From Limosilactobacillus sp. WILCCON 0051 (lineage in GTDB: Bacteria > Bacillota > Bacilli > Lactobacillales > Lactobacillaceae): DNA of 64,000 nucleotides. The translations under genes were made by a program, and so were the position numbers. The DNA lies in the NCBI RefSeq assembly GCF_039955095.1, contig NZ_CP154878.1:1860001-1924000 (forward strand). Reading direction: 5' to 3'. The notes beneath the pieces were generated by a model. The model saw only the letters and a list, made by a program, of their open reading frames with translations. It was not told the DNA's origin and made no database searches. This document shows positions 43,475-52,034 of this stretch, in pieces (position 1 is the first letter of the stretch; each line of letters opens with the position of its first letter).

Positions 43475-44137
43475 CTAGTTGAATTCACCGGTTGTTGGAT
43501 CCATTGTCTTGTATTGATTAGTGGTTGGGTTGTATTGGTAGATTCCCTTCAAGTGAGCAACGTCTGGGTCACCATTTGAATTGCGTACATCTACTTGGTA
43601 GTAGCCATCTTCGCCTTTCGTAACAGTGTATTGATCACCATTTTCTTGTTGCAGACCGGCAGCTTGTACTAATCCATTAATGATGCCAGCTTCTTCAGTA
43701 TCAACGTGTTGTGCTACTACTTGTGATTCAATGTTGGCATTTTCATTGTTATTTACAACACTGCTGGATTCAGCTACCTTGTCAGTATTAACATTTGTTG
43801 GTTGGGTTACCGTCGTAGTGGTAGTTACCGGAGCCGTACTAGTTTGAGCTGCTTTAGAAACAGCCGTCTCACTACTGGAAGTTGCTGGAGTAGATACAGT
43901 CGAGTTTTCATTCTGTGCTGAACTGCCTGAAGCAACCGAACTACTTTGAGCTTGACTTGAAGAACTTGCTGCCTTCTTTACGCTCTTAGTGCTCTTGGCA
44001 CTCTTAGTTACCTTTGCACTACTTGCTTCTTGACCAGTAATTGTTGAGGTGTTGGAACTGGTGGCGCAACCCGTCAGTCCCAATGCAGCCATTAAAATAA
44101 TTGAACTTGTTAAAATTTTGTGTTGCAGCTTCATCAT
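43475..44137 (-). CDS. Ser/Thr-rich lipoprotein
   Basis: A 220-residue predicted lipoprotein. The signal peptide ends in the lipobox LTGC (MALGLTGCATSS-like; Cys near residue 24). It is followed by a low-complexity Ser/Thr/Ala/Val linker of about 110 residues that would span the cell wall, and a C-terminal domain of about 85 residues (GIINGLVQAAGLQQENGDQY) of unknown function. The ribosome site is AAGGAT. A promoter with -35 TTACAT and -10 TATAAT, 17 bp apart, lies at 44200-44228. The role is unknown. Confidence 0.75.
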   Translation of the reverse strand: MMKLQHKILTSSIILMAALGLTGCATSSNTSTITGQEASSAKVTKSAKSTKSVKKAASSSSQAQSSSVASGSSAQNENSTVSTPATSSSETAVSKAAQTSTAPVTTTTTVTQPTNVNTDKVAESSSVVNNNENANIESQVVAQHVDTEEAGIINGLVQAAGLQQENGDQYTVTKGEDGYYQVDVRNSNGDPDVAHLKGIYQYNPTTNQYKTMDPTTGEFN

Positions 44138-44199
44138 GATCCTTACCCCCGATCAAATTAGAATTTCCTGAATGAATTTCCTTATTTCTTTACATTCTT

Positions 44200-44228
44200 A
44201 TTATACTTCATTTCAAACAATAATGTAA
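44200..44228 (-). promoter_or_regulatory. Promoter of the lipoprotein gene
   Basis: Minus-strand TTACAT (44223-44228), a 17-bp spacer and TATAAT (44200-44205). The remaining spacer to 44508 is AT-rich, without a gene; it contains further TGTAAC/ACATTACG motifs. Confidence 0.6.
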
Positions 44229-44508
44229 CAAATATTTCAAAAACATTACGAAATAAAAGATATTTAATTCGACACCTTCTTATTTATCTGCTATATATCA
44301 GCAGGGTTAGCGCTTACTGAAGAGGAGTATCACAAGTAACGAGAATGTAACATACTATACTCCCTATTGTTATTCTTTCAATATTATTACCCACAAAAAT
44401 AAATATATTAAAATCTTAAAAAGCATCTCTATAAATAAAGGACTAATCAAGTTCTCAGAATATAATACTTCACCTTCCGAACTATCTATTTATAGAATAT
44501 CGATAATA

Positions 44509-44546
44509 AAAAAGCATTACTCTGACGATGTCACAGTAATGCTTTT
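44509..44546 (-). terminator. Terminator of the LCP gene
   Basis: AAAAGCATTACT and AGTAATGCTTTT form a stem directly after the stop codon, with A/T-rich flanks. Confidence 0.85.
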
Positions 44547-44548
44547 AC

Positions 44549-45784
44549 TTAGTATCCAGCACTATAGCTAGTAGAGTACGAACCATAAGTCGTATCAGCA
44601 CTATACGTCGTTCCATAATTTGAACTGCCGCTTAGCGAAGAGCTCGACTTTTTAGAGGATGAGCTGATCGTATTGCTGGTACCACTGCCAGGCGTGTTGT
44701 AAGAAGCGCCGTTTGGCAAGACAAAATTGGTGTTGGTGTAGCCATCATATGTCGTCTGCAGATTGTACATCTTGGTTTCATTGTTAACGACTTTCTTAGC
44801 CTTCAAACCTAATTGATTCCGAATCAGCTTCGAAACCCGGTTGATTTCCTTTGGCGAGGCAATCTGGAAAGAAACGCCCTCAATTGTTGCATCCAAGCCT
44901 TGGAAATGTTCAGTCTTAATGTTCTTCAGTGCAACATGATAGTTGGTGTATAAAGTTGCCACGTTGTCAATTGGAATATTGGTCTTAACTCCATCCTTGA
45001 CAGCGTCCATAATCTTGTTGGCAGCCGAAATGGAACCAGACTTCTTGAATTTCTTCATAACACTCTTCATAACCTGCTGCTGCCGGTTTTGACGGCCATA
45101 GTCACCTTTAGGATCATCATAGCGCATCCGAGAATACTGCAAGGCGTCATGACCATTCAAATGCAGCTTACCCTTGGCAAAATGCTGACCTTCATAATCA
45201 AAGGCAAATGGGTTATTGACATCGACCCCGCCAACCGCGTTAACGACTTTCTTTAAAACACCCATGTTGACAACAGCATAGTAATCAATTGGCACGCCCA
45301 AGAGCTCTTTAACCTGCTTGACAGTCTGCTTAGCGCCACCAATCTGGTAAGCAGCATTCAGCTTAACATAGTCCGCACCTTCGTCAGTATCCACCTTGAT
45401 CAAGATATCGCGTGGGATACTGGTCATAGTAACCGTTTCTTTCTTGGGATTAATAGTAATCAGTTCAAGCGTATCCGTATTACCACCCTTATTCCCACGA
45501 TTCATGGCACCAACGTCAGTCCCCATTGCCAGAACTGATACCGGCTTGCCTTCTTTCAGCTTTTTGCTGATCTTGCCTGAACCGTCAGAAAAGACACCTT
45601 GAGCAGTACTGTGAATCTTATGATATTCATAAGCACCACCGATGCAGAGCAATACGATGATCAAACCAATAAAGCGATAGACCCAGCGCAGCTTATTACG
45701 CGGCTTTTTAGGACTGTTTTGTGACTGATTATTTTGATTATGATCGTGTCGATATTCGGCACGTGTTTGATAGTCGCCATTCAT
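44549..45784 (-). CDS. LytR-CpsA-Psr (LCP) family ligase
   Basis: A 411-residue membrane-anchored protein of the LCP family, which attaches teichoic acids or polysaccharides to peptidoglycan. It has a short basic cytoplasmic N-terminus, one membrane helix (FIGLIIVLLCIGGAYEY), the LCP domain (LAMGTDVGAMNRGN, MTSIPRDILIKV, RMRYDDPKGDYGRQNRQQQV) and a Ser/Thr/Tyr-rich tail. ATG 45784 is chosen; an upstream TTG overlaps the ribosome site. An IS66 copy lies only about 125 bp upstream of the start and may influence the promoter. Confidence 0.92.
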   Translation of the reverse strand: MNGDYQTRAEYRHDHNQNNQSQNSPKKPRNKLRWVYRFIGLIIVLLCIGGAYEYHKIHSTAQGVFSDGSGKISKKLKEGKPVSVLAMGTDVGAMNRGNKGGNTDTLELITINPKKETVTMTSIPRDILIKVDTDEGADYVKLNAAYQIGGAKQTVKQVKELLGVPIDYYAVVNMGVLKKVVNAVGGVDVNNPFAFDYEGQHFAKGKLHLNGHDALQYSRMRYDDPKGDYGRQNRQQQVMKSVMKKFKKSGSISAANKIMDAVKDGVKTNIPIDNVATLYTNYHVALKNIKTEHFQGLDATIEGVSFQIASPKEINRVSKLIRNQLGLKAKKVVNNETKMYNLQTTYDGYTNTNFVLPNGASYNTPGSGTSNTISSSSKKSSSSLSGSSNYGTTYSADTTYGSYSTSYSAGY

Positions 45785-46003
45785 TGTCTTGCTATACTCC
45801 AATAAACCAATTTTTTATCATAACTAACCCTCTAACTTTAGCAGATGTAAAGCGCTATCGTCAAATTTTGTTAAAAGATTTAAAGTATCCGTAAAGAATA
45901 CTAGTATTGTAAGCACACCATAATGGTACGGGTTGAAAAATATACGAAAAAATGAGGCATCTCGCAGCTTGGCGAGATGCCCCATTTTATTATCCTAGTG
46001 ATT

Positions 46004-47545
46004 TTATTTGCCGCAAATCTGCTGAACGGTTGGATTCCATGGCAAATAAGCCTTCAGATCCAGGTTCTGAGAGCGCGTGTAGGCTTCAAAGATCAATTTC
46101 AGATATTTGAAGACGTCCAGATTATTTAGTTTGGCCGTTTGAACGATCGTATAGAAGATCGCATTGGCTTCCGCACCGGCCGTGGACTTCGCAAACAGGC
46201 TGTTTTTGCGAATGATGGTCGACGGTCGGATGCTCTGCTCAACCGAGTTATTGCTTAACGGCAGCTCGCCAATCTCAAAGATCTGATATACACGATCCTT
46301 AAGTTTCAAGGCGTTTTTGACTGCGTCTTTCAGCTTATGCATCGGATAAGCAATCCCTTCAATAAAGCGATAGAAGGCATCCAACAGTGGCTTGACCAGT
46401 TTTCGTCGCTGCGCTTTTTTCTCAGCCGGCGTTTTATACCTCAAGTTATTTTCCTTATGAAACACTCGGCTAAGCAGCTTTACGGCTTGCGTTGCCTGGG
46501 CATTATTCTTTAACGTGAGGCCTTTGACCAATTCAATAAATGGTCGGCGAATATGTATGAGACAGCTGCCAAACGTTGCTTTGGGCAGCTGCTCTTGGCC
46601 GTAGCCACGATAGCCGTCACACATAACCGCTCCCGTATAGTCAGGAGTCAGTACGTCACTGATGACTTTTCCTGAACGAGTCGGCGCATAGTGAAAGTAG
46701 GCTATCTGATGTTTTGCGAACTCCTTCGGTGTTCGCAAAGCCCAGAAAAAGGACTTGCTTTTCCCGCTGTCGAGCACTTGAAAAGGAGTCTCATCCATAT
46801 GAACAACTTTCTCTTGTCGCAATTGGCTGACAAGAACGTCGCTCAATGGTTTTAAAAACCGCCTGGCACCTTTAATCACCGCATTTGCCATTTGCTTGGA
46901 ATCCAATTCAAGATTAGCTGCTTGCCACATGCGTTCCTGACGATTAAACGGCACAGCCAAATCAAATTTGTTAGCCGCAATCGTTGCCAGGATGCTGCTT
47001 GAGATATAGCTGTGATTAAACAGCGGACTCGGCGTCTTGGCCGTAACCAGCTTATCGCCACCGTTGGGATGACAATGCTGACACTTGTATGTCTTCGCAT
47101 AAACGTTCCTACAAACGGTATGTGCTGGAACGTATACCGCTTCGCGACTTGCCAATCGGCGGCCAATCTGCTTCATTTCTTGATGACAGTCAGGACAAGT
47201 TTTATCATCCAGGTCGTATTCACAGTTCTCCTGTGGCAGACTATCCAGATTTTCTTTCCGGCTGTTGCTTTTCTTTGGCTTAGGGTGACGACTGGATTCT
47301 CGCTTTTCTACCGCCGCATCTGAAGGTTCTTCGCTATCAGTTGCTTCAACCTGCTTCTCTTCAAATAAAGAGAGCTGATCTGGGTTTAAAGACTCATTTT
47401 TTTTTGCGAATTGGCGATGCTGTTGAAGCTGAAGGGCTACCTTCAACTGATTGATCAGCTCGTTTTGTTGCTGAATCACTTCAGACAATTGCTGAATGAC
47501 CTGCAAGGCTTCTTCAAGATTCTTGGGCTGTTGTGCTTGAGCCAT
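46004..47545 (-). CDS. tnpC: IS66 transposase TnpC
   Basis: A 513-residue IS66-family transposase. It has an N-terminal coiled coil (EALQVIQQLSEVIQQQNELI), a zinc-finger-like segment (CPDCHQEMK and KCQHC) and a DDE domain (VHMDETPFQVLD, AVMCDGYRGYG, LSNNSVEQSIRPS). A hairpin between 45953 and 45990 (GGCATCTCGC/GCGAGATGCC) ends its transcription. Identical to the copy at 59485. Confidence 0.95.
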   Translation of the reverse strand: MAQAQQPKNLEEALQVIQQLSEVIQQQNELINQLKVALQLQQHRQFAKKNESLNPDQLSLFEEKQVEATDSEEPSDAAVEKRESSRHPKPKKSNSRKENLDSLPQENCEYDLDDKTCPDCHQEMKQIGRRLASREAVYVPAHTVCRNVYAKTYKCQHCHPNGGDKLVTAKTPSPLFNHSYISSSILATIAANKFDLAVPFNRQERMWQAANLELDSKQMANAVIKGARRFLKPLSDVLVSQLRQEKVVHMDETPFQVLDSGKSKSFFWALRTPKEFAKHQIAYFHYAPTRSGKVISDVLTPDYTGAVMCDGYRGYGQEQLPKATFGSCLIHIRRPFIELVKGLTLKNNAQATQAVKLLSRVFHKENNLRYKTPAEKKAQRRKLVKPLLDAFYRFIEGIAYPMHKLKDAVKNALKLKDRVYQIFEIGELPLSNNSVEQSIRPSTIIRKNSLFAKSTAGAEANAIFYTIVQTAKLNNLDVFKYLKLIFEAYTRSQNLDLKAYLPWNPTVQQICGK

Positions 47546-47617
47546 AGTTCGTCACCTCCTAACGCTTCTGAATGCTATTAAGCATATCAGAAACGTTAGG
47601 AAATTAACAGACTAAAA

Positions 47618-47974
47618 TCAATATAAATGCCCATTTGGCGCGGGTTTAACTCGCTTAACAGGCAACGGAGAGATGCCTTCCAAAAGCTGCTTGATTTGGC
47701 GTCGGCTTAACTGGACGGCATCATTGCGATGCCGTGGCCAGCGCAGACCACCATTTTCAAAACGTTTATAAAGCAAGATGAATCCTTCACCGTCCCAATA
47801 GAGTCCCTTAAACCGATCATTCCGCGTACCGCAGAAGAGAAATAGGGAATCATCAAACAGATCCAGATCATAGTTTTCAGCGACCACTGCAGCTAAGCCA
47901 TCAATGCCTTTGCGCAAGTCGGTTTTGCCGCAGACGATAAAAACATGCTTCGGCTGGGTCCAATTAACTAGCAT
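47618..47974 (-). CDS. tnpB: IS66 accessory protein TnpB
   Basis: A 118-residue IS66 Orf2 protein with the family core VFIVCGKTDLRKGIDGLA, LFLFCGTRNDRFKGLYWDG and EGFILLYKRFE. It is required with TnpC for transposition in the family; its biochemical role is not fixed. The ATG at 47974 overlaps the end of the tnpA-like gene. Confidence 0.93.
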   Translation of the reverse strand: MLVNWTQPKHVFIVCGKTDLRKGIDGLAAVVAENYDLDLFDDSLFLFCGTRNDRFKGLYWDGEGFILLYKRFENGGLRWPRHRNDAVQLSRRQIKQLLEGISPLPVKRVKPAPNGHLY

Positions 47975-48137
47975 GATCAACGAGGAGTTTAATCAGGTTT
48001 TCGATCATTACGGGATCCGCGTCTTGATAGATGTTGAGCCGCACCTTCTGAATCGAAAGTGAGGCTACCAGCACGCGCCGGTTAGTCTTGCGGTCGTTTG
48101 AAGTGGCGCTGACTTCAACGATTTCATTTTGAGCCAT
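47964..48137 (-). CDS. IS66 accessory protein, TnpA-like (57 aa)
   Basis: A short first gene of IS66 copy A: MAQNEIVEVSATSNDRK, then VRLNIYQDADPVMIENLIKL. It is preceded by an AGGAGG-type site and overlaps tnpB by 11 bases. The position and sequence match the first gene of IS66 elements, but it is shorter than typical TnpA. Confidence 0.8.
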   Translation of the reverse strand: MAQNEIVEVSATSNDRKTNRRVLVASLSIQKVRLNIYQDADPVMIENLIKLLVDHAS

Positions 48138-48215
48138 CAAAAAGACCTCCTATATGAGTTTCCTCAAGTATAGAAGGTCCGTGTGGCGGTTGGAATACGT
48201 GTTGTTATGGTGTGC

Positions 48216-48440
48216 TTACTTTTCAAAGCGTTTATAAAGTAAGATGAATCCTTCACCGTCCCAGTACAAGCCTTTGAAGCGGTCATTACGATTGCCACAA
48301 AATAGGAATAGCGAATCATTATCTAATTCCAAGCCATAATTCTCTGCGATCACCATGGCCAAACCATCAATCCCTTTCCGCAGATCTGTTTTACCGCAAA
48401 CTATGTAGACGTGCTGAGGAGCACTCCAGTTAACCAGCAT
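48216..48440 (-). pseudogene. Truncated IS66 tnpB
   Basis: A 74-residue fragment (MLVNWSAPQHVYIVCGKTDL onward) that follows the intact TnpB up to YKRFEK. It is then cut by the end of IS66 copy A, which supplies the stop codon. About 40 C-terminal residues are missing. Sequence divergence from the intact copy shows that it came from a different IS66 element. Confidence 0.9.
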
Positions 48441-48687
48441 AAGCGGCTACTGCTTTAATGATCTCACTAACCAGAGCGGGATCTGCTTCTTGGTAGACAT
48501 TAATTTTTACTTGGTGCAGTGAAACGATAGCTGCCAAGCGTGAGTGCTTAGCAACTGGCTTCTTTGCTCGCGGTATATCAACTTCGACAAAATCTTGCTT
48601 CATAAAAAAGTCCTCCTCCTTGAATATGTCTTCAAGTATAGGAGAACTTGGAATTTAATCATATGCGGTTGGTTATAGTGTGCTTAC
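48220..48687 (-). mobile_element. Remnant of a second IS66-type element
   Basis: It retains the 5' part of tnpB, a tnpA-like gene and a terminal repeat ending TATAGTGTGCTTAC. The rest, including tnpC, has been lost; IS66 copy A is inserted at the break. Confidence 0.88.
48430..48603 (-). CDS. TnpA-like gene of the remnant IS66
   Basis: A 57-residue frame, MKQDFVEVDIPRAKK then VKINVYQEADPALVSEII, parallel to the first gene of copy A. It overlaps the truncated tnpB and follows an AGGAGG-type site. Intact but with no partner genes. Confidence 0.75.
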   Translation of the reverse strand: MKQDFVEVDIPRAKKPVAKHSRLAAIVSLHQVKINVYQEADPALVSEIIKAVAAYAG

Positions 48688-48800
48688 ATTTACACAAACA
48701 ATTTTACACTCCCAAAAGTTTAGATTCGATAACTAAAAATTCCCCACTTCATTTTTGAAGCAGGGAATTGATCTTCACCAATACAATTTGACAAAGACCC
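48688..48800. mobile_element. Cluster of solo IS ends
   Basis: 48688-48713 matches the scar at 16306. 48741-48800 carries TTTTTGAAGCAGGGAATTG and TTTGACAAAGACCC, which recur at 50704 and 51931. These look like ends of ISL3-type elements without transposase; the family is tentative. Confidence 0.6.
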
Positions 48801-48829
48801 AAATTTAATCTATTAAAATTAATTTTTAT

Positions 48830-50509
48830 TTAGTAAATCGAAATAGCTTGGCCATTCATTTCACCTTGAATATGACTTGCATTGACCCAAGCATCATTAC
48901 CAAGATCGTAAGCGTTGTGTCCAGTTGAGTTTGCAGTCCAACGATTCTTGTAGCCATACAGCGGATCATAAACATGGAAAGTATTGTTTTGAGCATTGTA
49001 GCCTAAGATAACCTTGCAGTGGTTGCGGGCTCCACCTGCATCATAAGCAGACCAGCCATAGTAAATTACTGGATGTCCACTCTTAACAATATTAGCGATA
49101 TTTGACAAGCTAGTGTTGGAAATATCGCGAACACCACTATAGAACATCTGTCCATAACGACTTAAAGCATTTGGTTGAACAACGTGGTCAAACCCAATAC
49201 CAGAAACGACGCTACCTGATTGACCGCCTTCCCAGCCTTGATTACGACTGCCAGTAACATTAGGTTCGTTATAAATTAAATCCTTTAAATCAGGGTAAAC
49301 ATTCTTAATGCTCAAAAGCATCGCCAATGAAGCCCCTGCACAGCCCCAAGGTGCAAATACTGGCGTATATTGGCTAAAGTAGTGAACATCACTTACGATA
49401 CCACTTTGATCAGCCCAGTGAGTGTCATAGTCACCACCAGCTCCTAAAGCATTAAAGTATACATTAGTGGCACGAACACCACCATCACCAAAGAAATATT
49501 TGTGACCCCAGTTAGAATACCACTGGTTGGTGTAGCGAACACCATTTTTGTCAAAGTAATACGTATTGCCCCAATTATTGTAGAATTTATCAGTGTAAAG
49601 TGCACCATCGTTATCAAAATAGTACGTGTTACCCCAGTTATTGTAGAACTGATCTGTATAACGCACACCATCTACACCAAAGTAGTAAGTATGACCCCAA
49701 TTATTATAGAATTGGTCACGAGCCATTACTCCAGTCTCGGGATTAAAATAGTAAACATGAACTTGATCCGTATCTTTCAAGCCACCCTTACCATCATTTA
49801 GTGGTAATTGCTTATTAGGCAAGAAGGCATCAGTAAGTCTAACACCACCATCACCAAAGTAATAGTAATTACCCCAATTGTAGTACCAACGGTTGGTATA
49901 ACGGACTCCATCTTGGCCAAAATAGTATGTATTGCCCCAATTATTATAGAATCGATCTGTATAACGAGCACCATTATTGTCAAAGTAATACATATTACCC
50001 CACCCTGACAAAAAGCCAGTATAGGCATTACCATCATTATCAAAGGCATATGTATTACCATTAATGGTCCGATATGCAAGTGTATCGGCAGTATTGCCAC
50101 TCCCCGCTACTTTTTGACCATTGTTGTCATAGTATGAAATCTTACCATTGGCACTAGTAACAAACTGATTTTTAGGAGCAGAGGCAGCTGCAGTAGTAGT
50201 ATTTACATTCGTATTTTCTACAGCAGATTGACTATTATTCTCATTCACAATTGAACTGCTACTATCTGCTGAACTAGAGTTCCAATCAGAATTAGTAGCA
50301 CTTGATAAGTCAGAACTCGATTGTGAATCATTTGTAACGATAGTATCAACACTAGTATCTTTTTGACTACCAGTTGATGCCGTTTGTTGCTGTGCTACGA
50401 TTACTGCCTGATTATCGTCAGCATGTGCCTTGATCGATGTAGTACCAGTTAGGATAAAAGCGGTGAGAGCAGCCGTTGCCATGAAAAGATAACGTCTATT
50501 ATACTTCAT
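48830..50509 (-). CDS. Secreted C39-like peptidase with cell-wall repeats
   Basis: A 559-residue exported protein. It has a signal peptide (FMATAALTAFILTGTTSIKA), a Ser/Asn-rich segment, and about nine to ten glucan/choline-binding-type repeats with the pattern FYNNWGNTYYFDNDGxRYT. The C-terminal C39-like papain-fold domain has the nucleophile Cys in APWGCAGASLAM, the His in ARNHCKVILGY and the Asp in VYDPLYG. The repeats probably anchor it to the wall or an exopolysaccharide. It lies between IS scars on both sides, so it may have been acquired. The start is ATG 50509 after GGGGG. Confidence 0.85.
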   Translation of the reverse strand: MKYNRRYLFMATAALTAFILTGTTSIKAHADDNQAVIVAQQQTASTGSQKDTSVDTIVTNDSQSSSDLSSATNSDWNSSSADSSSSIVNENNSQSAVENTNVNTTTAAASAPKNQFVTSANGKISYYDNNGQKVAGSGNTADTLAYRTINGNTYAFDNDGNAYTGFLSGWGNMYYFDNNGARYTDRFYNNWGNTYYFGQDGVRYTNRWYYNWGNYYYFGDGGVRLTDAFLPNKQLPLNDGKGGLKDTDQVHVYYFNPETGVMARDQFYNNWGHTYYFGVDGVRYTDQFYNNWGNTYYFDNDGALYTDKFYNNWGNTYYFDKNGVRYTNQWYSNWGHKYFFGDGGVRATNVYFNALGAGGDYDTHWADQSGIVSDVHYFSQYTPVFAPWGCAGASLAMLLSIKNVYPDLKDLIYNEPNVTGSRNQGWEGGQSGSVVSGIGFDHVVQPNALSRYGQMFYSGVRDISNTSLSNIANIVKSGHPVIYYGWSAYDAGGARNHCKVILGYNAQNNTFHVYDPLYGYKNRWTANSTGHNAYDLGNDAWVNASHIQGEMNGQAISIY

Positions 50510-50601
50510 CAAATTATTCCCCCTCAGAAAAAATACACAGATATTAGCTGATAAAATACAACTATAGTCATTATAACTTAAATTTATCTTAATATAAATA
50601 A

Positions 50602-50641
50602 AAAATGAGATAGTCCACTTAAAAGTTTTCTATCTCATTTT
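50602..50641. terminator. Terminator-like hairpin upstream of the C39 gene
   Basis: AAAATGAGATAG and CTATCTCATTTT form a 12-bp stem. It would stop minus-strand transcription coming from the IS remnants. Confidence 0.8.
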
Positions 50642-50669
50642 ATCAATCATGTGTTTACCTAAATATTCT

Positions 50670-50801
50670 GTAAGCACACTATAACCAACTGTATATGATT
50701 AAATCCCATTTTTGAAGCAGGGAATTGATCTTCACCAATACGATTTGACAAAGACCCATTTTTTGTGCATTTTTCAACCGGTACCGTTATGGTGTGCTTA
50801 C
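50670..50801. mobile_element. IS66 and ISL3-like end fragments
   Basis: GTAAGCACACTATAACCAAC (50670 onward) is the inverted end of the remnant IS66. 50704-50758 is the second TTTTTGAAGCAGGGAATTG scar. 50765-50801 is the inverse complement of the left end of IS66 copy A (ending TATGGTGTGCTTAC). Confidence 0.75.
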
Positions 50802-51067
50802 GTTTCAACTCGTTAACAATCAGTATGAGCATCATTCAACAATTATTACAACTAACGTACCACTATCTGGATGGGGAGAAATTCTACATAATCCGGCCGC
50901 GGCAGAAACCATTTTGGATCGCCTGGTCTATAAGTCACATATCATTAAAATTGCAGGCAAGTCATATAGATTGAAATCGGCGACTAACCATAAATTGTCA
51001 TTTTAAACTGCCATAATTGTACATTTTCAAATTGCCATTTCTGTACAATTTTTAATTGCCCTTGACA
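50802..51067 (+). pseudogene. 3' fragment of IS21 istB
   Basis: Aligns base for base, with few differences, to 62689-62954: the last part of istB and the right IS21 end. The upstream part is missing and replaced by an IS66 end, as if an IS66 had inserted and the rest was deleted. Confidence 0.9.
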
Positions 51068-51112
51068 AATTTGAGATAGCCTTTTTCATACATTTTAAGA
51101 CTGCCATCGACA
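51068..51112 (-). mobile_element. Inverted left end of a second IS21 copy
   Basis: This is the complement of the IS21 left terminus at 58491 (TGTCGATGGCAGTC). It directly abuts the right end of the istB fragment, so two IS21 ends face each other. Confidence 0.8.
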
Positions 51113-51144
51113 GCTAAATATTACTAACTAGCAATTCACATATT

Positions 51145-51774
51145 TTATCCATTGAATTCAGAATCATATTTTCCTTCACAAAACTGTCTTTTAATTTTTT
51201 TAATATCTTCCTTCAATTTTAATAACTCTTCATATGCTTGATTTAATGGTATATCTACTCCAAAGGCTGCATAATATAGCATATTCTTCTCATAAAAAAG
51301 ATTTTCAGTATAATTAGTTTTATTAAAATTATTAATTTGATCGTTTATTTTTACACTTCCTTTCATCTCTCTGAGAAAGTTCGGTGCAATATTACGATTA
51401 AGTACAAGTTTCACTCCTGACTCCTCATACTCATCAATTCTTTCATCAATATGTTCCAAAGCATTTCTTAATTTTTTATCAGTAATTACTGACAGTTCAG
51501 GAAGAATATCAATTTTTTGAAGTAATACCTCCCTTTTTACTCGTCTGATATCAGACTGTTTTGTAGATAATACAAGCAGCTTGGCAATATCGGCTAAAGA
51601 AATTGTAAATCCTCTCAAGTAAAACCATATTTCATCATTAGTTTGATATATTACTTTTGAAGATTCCAAATCAAATTTTATATACATCCCATAGAATTTT
51701 TTAAATGAATACTCTGCAAAAGAACATTGTAATTCCAACTGATCTAATAATAATTCAAAATATTCTTTTTTCAT
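51145..51774 (-). CDS. Hypothetical protein with HEPN-like RNxxxH motif
   Basis: A 209-residue, AT-rich, mostly helical protein not recognised as a named family. The segment KKLRNALEHIDERIDEYEES contains R-N-x3-H (Arg103 to His108), the catalytic motif of HEPN ribonucleases. Only this one motif is clear, and similar strings occur by chance. It is isolated between IS scars, which suits a mobile toxin or defence gene. No antitoxin-like neighbour is apparent. The start ATG follows GAGGAACTGAG. Confidence 0.55.
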   Translation of the reverse strand: MKKEYFELLLDQLELQCSFAEYSFKKFYGMYIKFDLESSKVIYQTNDEIWFYLRGFTISLADIAKLLVLSTKQSDIRRVKREVLLQKIDILPELSVITDKKLRNALEHIDERIDEYEESGVKLVLNRNIAPNFLREMKGSVKINDQINNFNKTNYTENLFYEKNMLYYAAFGVDIPLNQAYEELLKLKEDIKKIKRQFCEGKYDSEFNG

Positions 51775-51930
51775 AAACTCAGTTCCTCTATTCCATGAAC
51801 AAACATTTACAAATTTATAGCCGTCTTAAGTGTTGATTTAAAAGAAGTATTGAAAAAAGGAAAAACCATCCCCGTATGATTAACCAGTAAAAAACAATTA
51901 GAATAATGAAGCGTTTACAGTGAAAGATCC

Positions 51931-51990
51931 TATCTTCATTTTTGAAGCAAAGAGTTGATCTTCATCAACACTATTTGACAAAAACATTTT
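51931..51990. mobile_element. Third ISL3-like solo end
   Basis: TTTTTGAAGCAAAGAGTTGA and CTATTTGACAAAAACA resemble the scars at 48741 and 50704 but are more diverged. Confidence 0.5.
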
Positions 51991-52034
51991 TCATTCCGTA
52001 CCTTTATAGGGTGTTTACGTTTAAATGCGGACTG

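Larger units (their letters stand above)
45909..48219 (-). mobile_element. IS66-family element, copy A
   Basis: A 2311-bp element with terminal inverted repeats GTAAGCACACCATAA and TTATGGTGTGCTTAC. It carries three genes on the minus strand (tnpA-like, tnpB, tnpC). The tnpC and tnpB products are identical to those of copy B at 59390. The flanks differ (CTAGTATT on the left, TTTTCAAA on the right), so there is no target duplication. On the right it interrupts another IS66-type tnpB. The left flank has evidently been rearranged. Confidence 0.93.
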
